Notes: generated from the letters alone by a model not told the origin. A DNA stretch of 30,946 nt from HO2-45-28 sp964412115 (GCA_964412115.1 CAYPMM010000009.1:1-30946); one strand, 5' to 3'; positions 7,515-16,037 are shown, numbered from the stretch's first letter. Translations and numbers: made by a program.

Positions 7515-8156
7515 TTATTTAAGAATCGTTGAGACGGCTTTTATTAGCGAGGTGTCGGCGCCTCTTTTTTTGACTTCCTGTAAAAAAACAGCCAGTTCTT
7601 CCTCGCTGAAAACCCGTTTTAATTCCGTGATTATTTTCCGGAGTTCCGGAGAATATACATCAAGATGGGCGTTAATCAGCCGGCTCGAACTTAGGGTCGG
7701 CTCGGCGGTGAAATGAATTCTTCCGCCAACCGATTCAACGGCTTCCCATTCGGCGGTTATTTTTCCGGTAATATCGTCTTCGGAATTTTTATAATCGGGA
7801 CCTTTAACATAGACATCGGGCTTCAGTTTGCGGATAAGATTTACGGCGTCGTTTTCGTGGTTGATAACCACAAAATTCACGCACGACAAGGAGGCGATAA
7901 ATTTCGCGCGCTGTTCGTGGGTATAGACCGGCCGTCCCGGACCGCGATTGACGAACTCGTCGGCCGTAACGCTTACAACCAGAATGTTCCCCTGTTTTTT
8001 TGCCTCTTCAAAATGCAAAAGGTGTCCGAAATGCAAAAGGTCAAAAACGCCATGACAGTGGGCTATTTTACAGCCCAATATTTTTAAACCTCCGAGCGTG
8101 AAAGCAAGTCCTTCAGCGGATTTTATTTTCCGTCTTGTCCAGAATCGGCCGGCCAT
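7515..8156 (-). CDS. Nucleotidyltransferase, HldE/RfaE domain II-like
   Basis: Cytidylyltransferase-superfamily enzyme that activates a sugar 1-phosphate (heptose 1-phosphate in RfaE). The signature HFGH is at residues 42-45 within GVFDLLHFGH, and VKGPDYKN and SSSRLI lie further on, as in the RfaE C-terminal domain. About 50 residues after the catalytic domain (YSPELRKIITELKRVFS onward) look like the linker that normally leads into a PfkB kinase in fused proteins. Here the kinase is a separate gene at 2408-3469. The start is 1 nt after the epimerase stop with GGAAAGG upstream. The exact nucleotide and sugar are not determined. Confidence 0.82.
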   Translation of the reverse strand: MAGRFWTRRKIKSAEGLAFTLGGLKILGCKIAHCHGVFDLLHFGHLLHFEEAKKQGNILVVSVTADEFVNRGPGRPVYTHEQRAKFIASLSCVNFVVINHENDAVNLIRKLKPDVYVKGPDYKNSEDDITGKITAEWEAVESVGGRIHFTAEPTLSSSRLINAHLDVYSPELRKIITELKRVFSEEELAVFLQEVKKRGADTSLIKAVSTILK

Positions 8157-8157
8157 C

Positions 8158-9171
8158 TTATTTTTCCTTTCCCAAATGCTTAAACCAGGCTTCGGTGGCT
8201 TTTTCTATTTTTTCCGGCGTCCAAACAGGCGCGTTTTTCCAGTAATCAATATTTGCCAGCATCTCGCAAACTCCGACTTCAAAAGAAACTTTCGGAAACC
8301 ATCCGAGCATACCGTAAATTTTTTGTATGTCAGCCCAAGTTATGTCGGGTTCACCCGGCCTTTTTGGAAGATTCACGGCTTCTTTGGCGCCAAGCAGATA
8401 CACAACATCATTCACACTCTTCGGCCTGCCCGAACCTACATTAAAAACTTCTCCCGAAACATCCGATTCGGCTGCGGCCAAAAACGCGCGGGCGACGTCT
8501 GAGACAAAAATAAAATCTCGTTTTTGCTTTCCGTCACCGACAATGGTCAGGGGTTTGCCGTTAATCAGCTGTGCCAAAAATACCCCGAAAACAGCGCCGT
8601 AGGCGCCCGAAGTCCTTGAGCGCGGCCCGAATACATTAAACAAACGCAAAGAAACTGCCGGAAACCCGTAAATCTTGCTCCAATGCATCACCAGTTCTTC
8701 GCCAAGACGCTTGGTCAAAGCGTAAGGATATTGCGGTGAAATTTCGGCGCCCTCCGGAGTCGGATAAACATCCGGAATGCCGTAGCAAGAAGATGAGGCG
8801 GCATAAACAAACCTTCTGACCCCTCCCCGTCTGGAAGCCTCAAGAACATTCAAAGTTCCTTCAACATTCGTCTTGAAATAGTCGGCGGGGCGCTCAGTTG
8901 ACGGCACAATGTCGGCAAGCCCAGCCAGATGAAAAACCCAGTCAGCCCCCGCGAAAACCGGATGAATTCTGGAATCGCAAATATCGTCCCAAAAAACCAT
9001 AAGATTTTTGGCCCTCTTTGCAACGGGTATCCGCAAAATATTTTCTTTGCGTCCGGTTACCAGATTGTCTATGACAACAACCCTATGGCCCTTGTCCAAC
9101 AGCAGCTCAACCAAATGACTGCCGATAAAACCGGCGCCACCTGTGACAACCGCGACTTTTTGATCACCCAT
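8158..9171 (-). CDS. NAD-dependent nucleotide-sugar epimerase (GalE/WbpP-like extended SDR)
   Basis: Extended SDR of 337 aa. The NAD loop GGAGFIGS is at residues 11-18. YAASSSCYG supplies the catalytic Ser loop, PYALTK supplies Tyr and Lys, and LRLFNVFGPRS and RDFIFVSDVA are typical C-terminal substrate-domain motifs. It likely epimerises or dehydrates a nucleotide sugar. It is co-transcribed with the RfaE domain II-like gene, which suggests it acts on an activated heptose or a related sugar. AAGGAG sits upstream of the ATG and a TTGATT-17-GATAAT promoter precedes it. Confidence 0.88.
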   Translation of the reverse strand: MGDQKVAVVTGGAGFIGSHLVELLLDKGHRVVVIDNLVTGRKENILRIPVAKRAKNLMVFWDDICDSRIHPVFAGADWVFHLAGLADIVPSTERPADYFKTNVEGTLNVLEASRRGGVRRFVYAASSSCYGIPDVYPTPEGAEISPQYPYALTKRLGEELVMHWSKIYGFPAVSLRLFNVFGPRSRTSGAYGAVFGVFLAQLINGKPLTIVGDGKQKRDFIFVSDVARAFLAAAESDVSGEVFNVGSGRPKSVNDVVYLLGAKEAVNLPKRPGEPDITWADIQKIYGMLGWFPKVSFEVGVCEMLANIDYWKNAPVWTPEKIEKATEAWFKHLGKEK

Positions 9172-9217
9172 CTCCCGCTCCTTTCAACGTTAGTTTTTCA
9201 AAAAACCAGCCGCCATT

Positions 9218-9246
9218 ATTATCTCTAATTTTTTCAAAAAAATCAA
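9218..9246 (-). promoter_or_regulatory. Promoter of the epimerase-nucleotidyltransferase operon
   Basis: Minus strand: TTGATT (9246-9241), 17-nt spacer, GATAAT (9223-9218). It follows the gmd terminator directly. Confidence 0.7.
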
Positions 9247-9253
9247 TACCAAA

Positions 9254-9283
9254 CAAAAAAACCGGAGAAAAATCTCCGGTTTT
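9254..9283 (-). terminator. Intrinsic terminator after gmd
   Basis: Perfect minus-strand stem AACCGGAGA/TCTCCGGTT followed by T7. It starts at the gmd stop codon. Confidence 0.9.
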
Positions 9284-10244
9284 ATTTACCAACGACTCGT
9301 TTCAAGTCGGCGTCAACCATCATATGCACCAATTCTTTAAAATCAACCGTGGGGCGCCAACCAAGCTCTTCTCTCGCTTTGGAAGAGTCGCCTATCAATA
9401 AATCAACTTCTGCCGGCCGCATAAAACGCTTGTCTTGCCTGACATGCTTTCGCCAATCCAATCCGGCGCAAAAAAAAGATTCTTCAACAAATTCTCCGAC
9501 GCTATGGGCTACACCGGTCGCCACCACATAGTCGTTCGGGTTTTCCATCTGCATGGCAAGCCACATGGCCCGCACGTAATCGCCGGAGTATCCCCAATCG
9601 CGCCTTGCGTCTAAATTGCCCAAGATCAGTTCGTGTTGCAATCCGGCTTTAATCCGCGCCACGGCGTCGGTTATTTTCCGGGTAACAAATTCAAAACCCC
9701 TGCGCGGCGACTCGTGGTTGAAAAGTATGCCCGATACGCAAAACATATCGTAAGATTCCCGATAGTTCACTGTCGCCCAGTGAGCATAAAGCTTGGCAAT
9801 ACCGTAAGGGCTTCTGGGATAAAACGGGGTTGTTTCTTTTTGCGGAACTTCTTGAACCTTGCCGAACATCTCGGAAGATGACGCTTGATAAAATTTTATT
9901 TTTGGATTAACGACTCTAATCGCGTCAAGCACTCTCATGGCCCCCAAACCGGTAACATCTCCGGTATAAATCGGCTGGCGCCATGACTCGTGGACAAAAG
10001 ACTGCGCGGCAAGATTGTAAACTTCGTCCGGCTCCGTTTCTTTCAGAGCGGAAATTAATGAATTTTGGTCAAGCAGGTCGCCGGAAACAAAAGTTATCCT
10101 GTCGCCCAAATGCGCTATGTTTCCGCGGTTTTTGGTACTAACCCTGCGTTCTAAACCGAAAACAGAATAACCTTTAGACAGCAAGAATTCCGCCAGGTAA
10201 GACCCGTCCTGTCCGGTTATTCCGGTAATGAGCGCGGTTTTCAC
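9282..10244 (-). CDS. gmd: GDP-mannose 4,6-dehydratase
   Basis: Converts GDP-D-mannose to GDP-4-keto-6-deoxy-D-mannose, the precursor of GDP-fucose, GDP-rhamnose or GDP-perosamine. It opens with TALITGITGQDGSYLAE, the gmd-type NADP loop. ASSSEMFG at 121-128 holds the catalytic Ser/Glu pair, and Y147xxxK151 (YGIAK) follows. NHESPRRGFEFVTRK and RDWGYSGDYV are diagnostic. At 320 aa it is slightly short for the family. The start is GTG with AAGGAG 8 nt upstream. No GDP-fucose synthase is recognisable in the window, so the end product is unknown. Confidence 0.95.
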   Translation of the reverse strand: MKTALITGITGQDGSYLAEFLLSKGYSVFGLERRVSTKNRGNIAHLGDRITFVSGDLLDQNSLISALKETEPDEVYNLAAQSFVHESWRQPIYTGDVTGLGAMRVLDAIRVVNPKIKFYQASSSEMFGKVQEVPQKETTPFYPRSPYGIAKLYAHWATVNYRESYDMFCVSGILFNHESPRRGFEFVTRKITDAVARIKAGLQHELILGNLDARRDWGYSGDYVRAMWLAMQMENPNDYVVATGVAHSVGEFVEESFFCAGLDWRKHVRQDKRFMRPAEVDLLIGDSSKAREELGWRPTVDFKELVHMMVDADLKRVVGK

Positions 10245-10291
10245 CTGTCACTCCTTCCTGAAATTTTCTATTCTCAAACAAAACTATCGCT

Positions 10292-10320
10292 ATTATGAGC
10301 CACATGAATACCGAAGTCAA
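10292..10320 (-). promoter_or_regulatory. Promoter of gmd
   Basis: Minus strand: TTGACT (10320-10315), 17-nt spacer, CATAAT (10297-10292). There is no terminator between this and the upstream dehydratase gene, so read-through is also possible. Confidence 0.7.
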
Positions 10321-10326
10321 AACATG

Positions 10327-11376
10327 TTAGACGTAAGTCCCTTCGTCAACGTCTTTTAAGAGTTTGAATATTTCTTTGGACGTAAGTTTTTTGGCATATT
10401 CGGAAGAAAAACCGCGGCTGGCTTTTTTTAACTTGCCCGAATAACCGCTCTTGTGGTCATAACCCCAGACATTTTCACGCGGAGTTAATATATACATGTC
10501 TTTGGTCTCAAAGACACGGCTAGTCTCATGGTTGGCCAGAAGCTCTTCATGTTTCTTTTCCCCAACGCGCATACCTATAATCTTCGTTTTAATCCCCGAG
10601 GATTTTTTGTTAAAAATTTCCGAGTAGTGCCTAATCGCGCAATCAACCAGTTCTCCGAGTCTTACTGCCGGCATTTTTAAAACAAAAATTTCCTGCCCTT
10701 TCGTAAATGTCGCGGCTCGCAAAACCAGTTTTACCGCCTGCGGAACGGTCATGACGAAACGGGTCATTTTCGGGTCGGTAACAGTCACGCAGTTGTTTTT
10801 CATTATTTGATTTTTCAAAAGAGGTAAAATACTTCCTGAAGAACCGAGGACATTCCCGAACCTCACGCAAGTATACTGCGTTTTTTTGTTCCCGCGGTAA
10901 TAGTAGGAATTTAGGATTAACTTTTCGGCCATCAGTTTAGAGACACCCAAAACCCCTTCCGGATTTACGGCCTTGTCGGTGGAAATGCCGACAACCTTGC
11001 CGACGTTAAATTCCCTGGCAATATCAATAATGTTTTGAGTACCGATAATATTGGTTGCAACCGCTTCAAACGGGTCATTATCGCAAATATCAACATGCTT
11101 CATGGCCGCGGCGTGAAAAACAATGTCTACATCTTCCATGGCCAGACGCAGGCGGTTTTTATCCCGAATATCGCCGATAATAAACCTTACCGGATGTTTT
11201 TGCTCCATCCCCAGTTCCTGCCTTAATCTGTGATGGGCGTGCTCACCCCTCGCAAAAACTCGTATGGTTTTCGGCTGAAACGGAATAAGCTGTCTTACAA
11301 TTTCGGAGCCTATTGAGCCGGTGCCTCCGGTTACCAAAATTCTCTTGTCTTTGAATTCTTTTAGAAAATCGTTCAT
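10327..11376 (-). CDS. Nucleotide-sugar 4,6-dehydratase (LegB/PseB/CapD type)
   Basis: NAD-dependent inverting or retaining 4,6-dehydratase of the polysaccharide-biosynthesis SDR family, probably using UDP- or GDP-N-acetylglucosamine. It has the cofactor loop GGTGSIGSE at 17-25, HAAAMKHVDICDNDPFEAV, STDKAVNP and the SK of GVSKLMAE, and RFGNVLGSSGSI. All are hallmarks of the group. It is last gene of the LbH-DegT-dehydratase unit, overlapping the aminotransferase stop by 4 nt. With a NeuC homologue next door, LegB of the legionaminic acid route fits better than PseB, because the pseudaminic route uses a different hydrolase (PseG). Confidence 0.9.
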   Translation of the reverse strand: MNDFLKEFKDKRILVTGGTGSIGSEIVRQLIPFQPKTIRVFARGEHAHHRLRQELGMEQKHPVRFIIGDIRDKNRLRLAMEDVDIVFHAAAMKHVDICDNDPFEAVATNIIGTQNIIDIAREFNVGKVVGISTDKAVNPEGVLGVSKLMAEKLILNSYYYRGNKKTQYTCVRFGNVLGSSGSILPLLKNQIMKNNCVTVTDPKMTRFVMTVPQAVKLVLRAATFTKGQEIFVLKMPAVRLGELVDCAIRHYSEIFNKKSSGIKTKIIGMRVGEKKHEELLANHETSRVFETKDMYILTPRENVWGYDHKSGYSGKLKKASRGFSSEYAKKLTSKEIFKLLKDVDEGTYV

Positions 11377-12497
11377 ACGTTATTCTTTAACACTTCGGCA
11401 AGATTATCGCAAATATAGGCAACATCGGATTTTTCAAGCCCGATATAAAAAGGCAAAGCGATTGAAGAATTGCTTATTGCCTCCGAAACTGGAAAATCGC
11501 CGGGTTTAAAACCGAAACTTTTGCGGTAAAAGTCAAAAAGATGTATGGAGGGCAGATACGGTTTGGTAGCAATCCCGATTTCAGCCAGTTTCTCTATGAC
11601 TTTATTGCGGTCAACCGCTGGATTCAGAATTCTGGCGACATATACGAACCAGCTGTGGGTGTTATGCGGATGAATTTGAGGAGCGCCTATCAAGTCCGCG
11701 TGTTTTTTAAGTTCGGCGTCGTACAATGCCGATATTTTTCGCCTCTCTTCAATTATTTTTGACAATTTTTTTAGCTGAACTATTCCGACTGCCGCGCTCA
11801 TTTCGTGCATACGGTAATTATAGCCCAGCCGTTCATGGTCAAGCCACTGCATATTTTCCGAACGGCCTTGATTGCGTAAACTTCGGCACAAGCCGTCTAT
11901 TTTTTTATCGCCGGTTACTATTATTCCCCCTTCGCCGGTGGTCATTTGTTTGTTGGGATAAAAAGAGAAAACCGAGACGTCGCCGAAAGTGCCGACTTTT
12001 TTATTTTTGTGTTCGGCCGAAACGCTTTCGCAAGCGTCTTCCACCACTTTAAGATTGTGGCGCAAAGCCAGTTTCATTATCGGCTCCATATCGCAGGATT
12101 GTCCGAAAATATGCACCGGCAGTATAGCTCTGGTCTTCGGGGTTATTTTTTTTTCAACTTCTTTGGGGTCAATATTGAAGGTGAGCGGATCAACATCGGC
12201 AAAAACCGGCTTCGCGCCGACGTATAAAATCGCGTTAGCTGAAGCAATAAAGGAAAACGGCGAAGTTATGACCTCATCTCCCTCTTTTATTCCGCAGGCG
12301 ATTAAGGCCAGATGCAGTCCGGCGGTACCATTTGAAACCGCGCAGGCGTAAGGCGCGCCAGCCAATTCGGCGAATCTTTTTTCAAATTCGTCTATTTTAG
12401 AACCGATGCTTAAAACGCCGGAACGCAAAACTTCCAGCACCAACTTTTCTTCTTCGCCGTCTAAATGAGGTTTGGCTATCGGATATTTTTTTGCCAT
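11373..12497 (-). CDS. DegT-family aminotransferase (LegC/PseC-type)
   Basis: PLP-dependent transaminase that places the 4-amino group on the keto sugar made by the adjacent dehydratase. It is 374 aa, standard for the family. It has SNGTAGLHLAL near 55, PVHIFGQ near 127, VEDACES near 152, and FYPNK with the likely Schiff-base Lys183, followed by TTGEGG. It begins 2 nt after the acetyltransferase stop with a weak ribosome site (AGAAAATAGAA), so expression likely depends on coupling. Together with the dehydratase and acetyltransferase it would give a 2,4-diacetamido-6-deoxy sugar nucleotide. Confidence 0.92.
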   Translation of the reverse strand: MAKKYPIAKPHLDGEEEKLVLEVLRSGVLSIGSKIDEFEKRFAELAGAPYACAVSNGTAGLHLALIACGIKEGDEVITSPFSFIASANAILYVGAKPVFADVDPLTFNIDPKEVEKKITPKTRAILPVHIFGQSCDMEPIMKLALRHNLKVVEDACESVSAEHKNKKVGTFGDVSVFSFYPNKQMTTGEGGIIVTGDKKIDGLCRSLRNQGRSENMQWLDHERLGYNYRMHEMSAAVGIVQLKKLSKIIEERRKISALYDAELKKHADLIGAPQIHPHNTHSWFVYVARILNPAVDRNKVIEKLAEIGIATKPYLPSIHLFDFYRKSFGFKPGDFPVSEAISNSSIALPFYIGLEKSDVAYICDNLAEVLKNNV

Positions 12498-12499
12498 TT

Positions 12500-12898
12500 C
12501 TATTTTCTTTTTTTAATCACGCGCGCCGGAACGCCGAAAGCGATTGAATTTGCCGGCAAGTTTTTATTTACCAAGCTATGCGCCCCCACAATGGTATTTT
12601 CACCGACCGTAACGCCGGGCATTACGACGCTATTCGCGCCTATACAGCATCCTTTTTTTAAAATCACCGGCCCGTTTTTACCGCTTATGGTGTCAGCCGA
12701 CATTATGGAACAATGCGGACCTATCTCAACACCGTCCTCAATAACGACGCCGTTATGCGCGAATATTACAACAAAAGAACTGATGTCTACGTTTCGGCCC
12801 AGTTTTAAATTTTCCGGACGCAAAACCTTCCAATGCCACTTGGTAAGTTTGCCGTGGTCAATCTTCGGTTTTTTCCAATTTTTAAATCTATCGCTCAT
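12500..12898 (-). CDS. Hexapeptide-repeat (left-handed beta-helix) acetyltransferase, LegH-like
   Basis: Trimeric beta-helix acyltransferase of 132 aa. Hexapeptide turns run through most of the protein: VVIEDGVEIGPHCSI, VILKKGCCIGANSVV and VTVGENTIVGAHSLV. The C-terminal NSIAFGVPARVIKKRK is typical of sugar O- and N-acetyltransferases. In the legionaminic pathway the LegH step N-acetylates the C4 amino group made by the aminotransferase just downstream. The frame is open to 13036, but the ATG at 12898 gives the domain start and overlaps the Nudix-GNAT stop by 11 nt. It lacks the N-terminal Rossmann half of NeuD/PglD. Confidence 0.85.
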   Translation of the reverse strand: MSDRFKNWKKPKIDHGKLTKWHWKVLRPENLKLGRNVDISSFVVIFAHNGVVIEDGVEIGPHCSIMSADTISGKNGPVILKKGCCIGANSVVMPGVTVGENTIVGAHSLVNKNLPANSIAFGVPARVIKKRK

Positions 12899-13721
12899 GG
12901 CTGTAAAGATAGTGATTTGTCGGATGAAGCTTAAATCCGTACTTTTTATAAAGCTCGTTTGCGGCGATTCTTTTAGGATTGCTTGTAAGCTCAATAACTT
13001 CAACCCCGTTTTCTTTGGCCCAAACAACCAAATCATTCAAAAGTTCCCGCCCCAATCCTTTTCCGCGGTAAGTATTGTCCACAATCATATCCTCCACAAC
13101 CGCCTGTTTTCTAAGCAGGGTCTGGCGGGGGAAAATCCAGCCCATGCCGATAAGTTTTTCGCCGTCGTAGCGGGTCGCGAGATATCCATTGAGCTTCGCG
13201 CGGTATAGCGACTGCTCTTTAACCACAGCTGTGGAATCAAGCTCCGAGACCAGTTCGCGGACCCTGTTTAAATCAAACGTAAATTCTTTTTTAAGCCATG
13301 AAACGAAAATTTGATTTGAGTCAAAGGCGACGTTTTCGGGCTTGATATCGGCAAGCGAAATCCAGTCAAATTCGGAGTTTTCTTCATTTAATTTTATGTT
13401 CTGTTCACCGGCGTTTACTAAATAAAAAAAGCTGATAATCGGGAATTTTTTGTCTTTCCACAAAGCGTTTCCGGGAACGCTTTTTATAAAAACGACTTCG
13501 GCCTCCATGCCTAATTCTTCTTTTATTTCCCGACTTACTGTTTGTTCCGGCGCCTCTCCCTCGTTCATAAAACCTCCGGGCAAATCCCACATTCCTTTGT
13601 GGGGCTCCTCATTTCTTTTTAAAACCAAAAGTTTATTGTCTTTCAAAATGACCGCGGTCGCGGTCCCTTTCGGATTGTTAAAAGCGCATAATTCGCATTC
13701 CATATTTTTGAATATTACCAT
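12888..13721 (-). CDS. Nudix hydrolase-GNAT acetyltransferase fusion
   Basis: Two-domain protein of 277 aa. Residues 15-145 are a Nudix hydrolase with a perfect box from G50 to M72 (G-x5-E56-x7-REIKEELGM), preceded by CELC. Residues 150-277 are a GNAT acetyltransferase with the acetyl-CoA loop RGKGLG at 219-224 and the YKKYGF end motif. Nudix enzymes hydrolyse nucleoside diphosphate-linked substrates, and GNATs acetylate amines. The fusion between NeuC and the LegH-like gene suggests a role with nucleotide-activated amino sugars, but housekeeping repair is not excluded. ATG 13721 has no good ribosome site. Met7 at 13703 is an alternative start. Confidence 0.85.
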   Translation of the reverse strand: MVIFKNMECELCAFNNPKGTATAVILKDNKLLVLKRNEEPHKGMWDLPGGFMNEGEAPEQTVSREIKEELGMEAEVVFIKSVPGNALWKDKKFPIISFFYLVNAGEQNIKLNEENSEFDWISLADIKPENVAFDSNQIFVSWLKKEFTFDLNRVRELVSELDSTAVVKEQSLYRAKLNGYLATRYDGEKLIGMGWIFPRQTLLRKQAVVEDMIVDNTYRGKGLGRELLNDLVVWAKENGVEVIELTSNPKRIAANELYKKYGFKLHPTNHYLYSHER

Positions 13722-13743
13722 GATTTGATTTATTTACAAATAT

Positions 13744-13772
13744 AAAAAGCGGACTCTAAAAGAGCCGCTTTC
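13744..13772 (-). terminator. Intrinsic terminator after neuC
   Basis: Minus-strand stem AAAGCGG/CCGCTTT plus an inner TCT/AGA, then a short T tract. It separates neuB-neuC from the Nudix-GNAT unit, so the latter needs its own promoter or read-through. Confidence 0.75.
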
Positions 13773-13776
13773 AATA

Positions 13777-14919
13777 TTAATAAGTGAGCCGTTTGGCCAA
13801 TAATTTTGGATCCAAATTCAGGTCCTCTAAAATTTTACGGATTCTGGCGCCGGTTTTGCCGTCTCCCCACGGATTTTTAATTTCGGAAAGATACTGCAGA
13901 TAATGTTGGTCATTGAGCGATTTATTTATAGCTTCAATAATTTCCTTTCGGTCATATCCGGCATCGATTACATTTTCACCTCTTTGCCGGCCCGACTGAC
14001 GGGTGCCTATGTTTACTACCGGCGTTTTAAAGGAGGAGGATTCAATGAGCGCCCCCGAAGAATTGCCCGCCCAGACCGCAGCCTCACGCTCAAGCGCCAA
14101 AAAAGTTTTGTATTCCAAACTCGGAAATCTATGAAACAGAGGATTATTTTTTTCTTTTTCAATCACGGCTATCATGCTTCGTCCGCCGGCATCGGCATGC
14201 GGATAGGTAATGACCACAGGCAAGCCTATTTCTTTTACGGCGGCGATCGTTTCTTCCATTTGGCGCGCGGCATCTTCAACCTCTTCGCTTACCGGATGCT
14301 GGGTTATAAGAATGAATTTATCTTTGCGGTCAAGGCCGAGCGCTTGGCACAATTCTTCTCTCGTCGGCAATGTTTCATTTAAAATCACGTCCAAAGCAGG
14401 CGCGCCGACAACATGAATTCTCCAGTCTTCTTCACCCATTTTTTTAATGCGCTCGGCCGATTCTTCCGTTGCCGGAAAATGAATACTTGCGAGCTTGGTT
14501 ATGGCATGGCGCGCCACCTCGTCAACCGTGGCTGTTTTTTCTCCGCCATGAACGTGTCCCGCGGGGATTCCCAGATATAAGCACATAACCGCGACACAAA
14601 GCATTTCCACCCTGTCGCCAAGAATCAAAACAAAATCGGGCCTGTTTTCGCCAAACTCCCGCGCAAGCTTGCTCAAAAAATCTCCGGCGAATTTAGCCGC
14701 GCCCTCACGGCCGTCTTTTTCAAAAACCGCCTGAATTGTTTTAACTTCGGGAAATTCCTTGCGGACATGGTTGATGGTTTCTCCGAATTCGGGCATAAGG
14801 TGAATACCTGTCGCGTAAAGCTGAAGCTCAAGTTGGTCGCTTGCCTTTACGGCCTTGAGTACCGGCGTCATCAGACCGAAATCGGCCCTGGTGCCCGAAA
14901 CATAAGCAATTTTTTTCAT
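13777..14919 (-). CDS. neuC: UDP-sugar 2-epimerase, hydrolysing (NeuC/LegG family)
   Basis: Hydrolyses and 2-epimerises a nucleotide-activated N-acetyl amino sugar, releasing a ManNAc-type sugar for the synthase. Motifs of the family are visible: SGTRADFGL at 8-16, ILGDRVEML, HVHGGEKT, DEVARHAITKLASIHF, GAPALD and the GNSSGALIE nucleotide-binding signature near the C-terminus. Its 380 aa is typical. It overlaps the neuB stop by 4 nt. In the legionaminic route LegG works on 2,4-diacetamido-6-deoxyglucose. In the sialic acid route NeuC works on UDP-GlcNAc. The dehydratase and aminotransferase genes nearby favour LegG. Confidence 0.94.
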   Translation of the reverse strand: MKKIAYVSGTRADFGLMTPVLKAVKASDQLELQLYATGIHLMPEFGETINHVRKEFPEVKTIQAVFEKDGREGAAKFAGDFLSKLAREFGENRPDFVLILGDRVEMLCVAVMCLYLGIPAGHVHGGEKTATVDEVARHAITKLASIHFPATEESAERIKKMGEEDWRIHVVGAPALDVILNETLPTREELCQALGLDRKDKFILITQHPVSEEVEDAARQMEETIAAVKEIGLPVVITYPHADAGGRSMIAVIEKEKNNPLFHRFPSLEYKTFLALEREAAVWAGNSSGALIESSSFKTPVVNIGTRQSGRQRGENVIDAGYDRKEIIEAINKSLNDQHYLQYLSEIKNPWGDGKTGARIRKILEDLNLDPKLLAKRLTY

Positions 14920-16037
14920 ACAAAATGCTCTTCTTTAATCAGCTCGTCTTTTTGAATGTCGGATCTGGCAATTGCCCCGACCACCTTGTAAAAATGCTTG
15001 GGCAAAATACCCGTTCCCGGACGCTTGATGGTTAAGTTTTCTGCAGAAAATTTTTCTCCGGCTTTAATATCGCGCGAAGCAACAACGCTTTTTCTGGCAA
15101 CACTCATATATTGCAATTCGGGCGCGAGAGGTTTTTTTTCAGGCGAGCCCATTAAAATTTCCGCGGCTTCCGGGGCAATACCGATAATTTTGATTGCTTT
15201 TTCAAAATCTTCCGGTATTTTTTTGATAGCCAAAACCATCTCCTTAAACTCCTTGGGCTCGGTGGAAGCAACATGATCCGGCCCGTTCATATTGCGGTCA
15301 AGCGTAAAATGTTTTTCTATCACGGAAGCGCCTAAAGCAACCGCCAAGGCCGATGCTTGATATCCCGTTGTGTGGTCGGAATATCCGATGACCGTCCCCA
15401 ACTCTTTCATAAAAGTCTGCATTGTACGGAGATTCACGAATTCCGGAGCGCAGGGATAATCTGTAGTGCAGTGAAAAACCAAAATCTGGCCGTTGCCGGT
15501 ATTTTTTATCGCCTCAACCGCTTCTTTCACTTCTTCCAAATTAGACATTCCGGTTGAAATAAGCATCGGCTTTCCGAACTTCGCGGCATATTCCAAAAGC
15601 GGCAGATTGGTTAAGTCGCCTGACCCGAACTTAAATGCCGGCACGTTGCAGGATTCAAGCAAGTCAACGGACTCCATTCCGCCGTGCGGAGTTGAGATAA
15701 AAATAATTCCTTTTTCTTTCGCGCGTTTAATTAACGCCGGATACCAGTCTTCTTTGAGCTCCAATCCCCTTAGCATTTCAATTTGCGAATCTTCTTTACC
15801 GATATTTCTTTTTTGATAGTCGGCCATCTTGCCCGCGGAGGTTACCACCTGCTCCGCGCGGAATGTTTGAAATTTCACCGCATCGGCTCCGGCCTCAGCC
15901 GCGGAATCAATCAGTTTTAAAGCCAAATCAAAATTGCCGTTGTGGTTCACGCCGGCTTCGGCAATCACAAAAACCGGATGACCTTTGCCAACCGGCCTGC
16001 CGCCTATTTTTAGACACTTTGAATTCATAAAACTCAT
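14916..16037 (-). CDS. neuB: Nonulosonic acid synthase (NeuB/LegI family)
   Basis: Condenses phosphoenolpyruvate with a ManNAc-type sugar to form a nine-carbon keto acid (sialic, legionaminic or similar). The N-terminal TIM barrel shows VIAEAGVNHNG, KFQTF, STGMS, GYSDHT and EKHFTLDRNMNGPDH. The C-terminal 60 residues are an SAF/antifreeze-like domain (ARKSVVASRDIKAGE). The synthase type (NeuB, LegI, PseI) cannot be read with certainty. The neighbours suggest LegI. Start choice is uncertain: ATG 16037 and ATG 16028 both lack a good ribosome site. An extended -10 lies at 16067-16075. Confidence 0.93.
   Translation of the reverse strand: MSFMNSKCLKIGGRPVGKGHPVFVIAEAGVNHNGNFDLALKLIDSAAEAGADAVKFQTFRAEQVVTSAGKMADYQKRNIGKEDSQIEMLRGLELKEDWYPALIKRAKEKGIIFISTPHGGMESVDLLESCNVPAFKFGSGDLTNLPLLEYAAKFGKPMLISTGMSNLEEVKEAVEAIKNTGNGQILVFHCTTDYPCAPEFVNLRTMQTFMKELGTVIGYSDHTTGYQASALAVALGASVIEKHFTLDRNMNGPDHVASTEPKEFKEMVLAIKKIPEDFEKAIKIIGIAPEAAEILMGSPEKKPLAPELQYMSVARKSVVASRDIKAGEKFSAENLTIKRPGTGILPKHFYKVVGAIARSDIQKDELIKEEHFV

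Noticed and set aside
13709..13775. Canonical promoter for the Nudix-GNAT unit
   Set aside because: TATATT and other A/T-rich boxes occur, but none has a convincing -35 at 17 nt.
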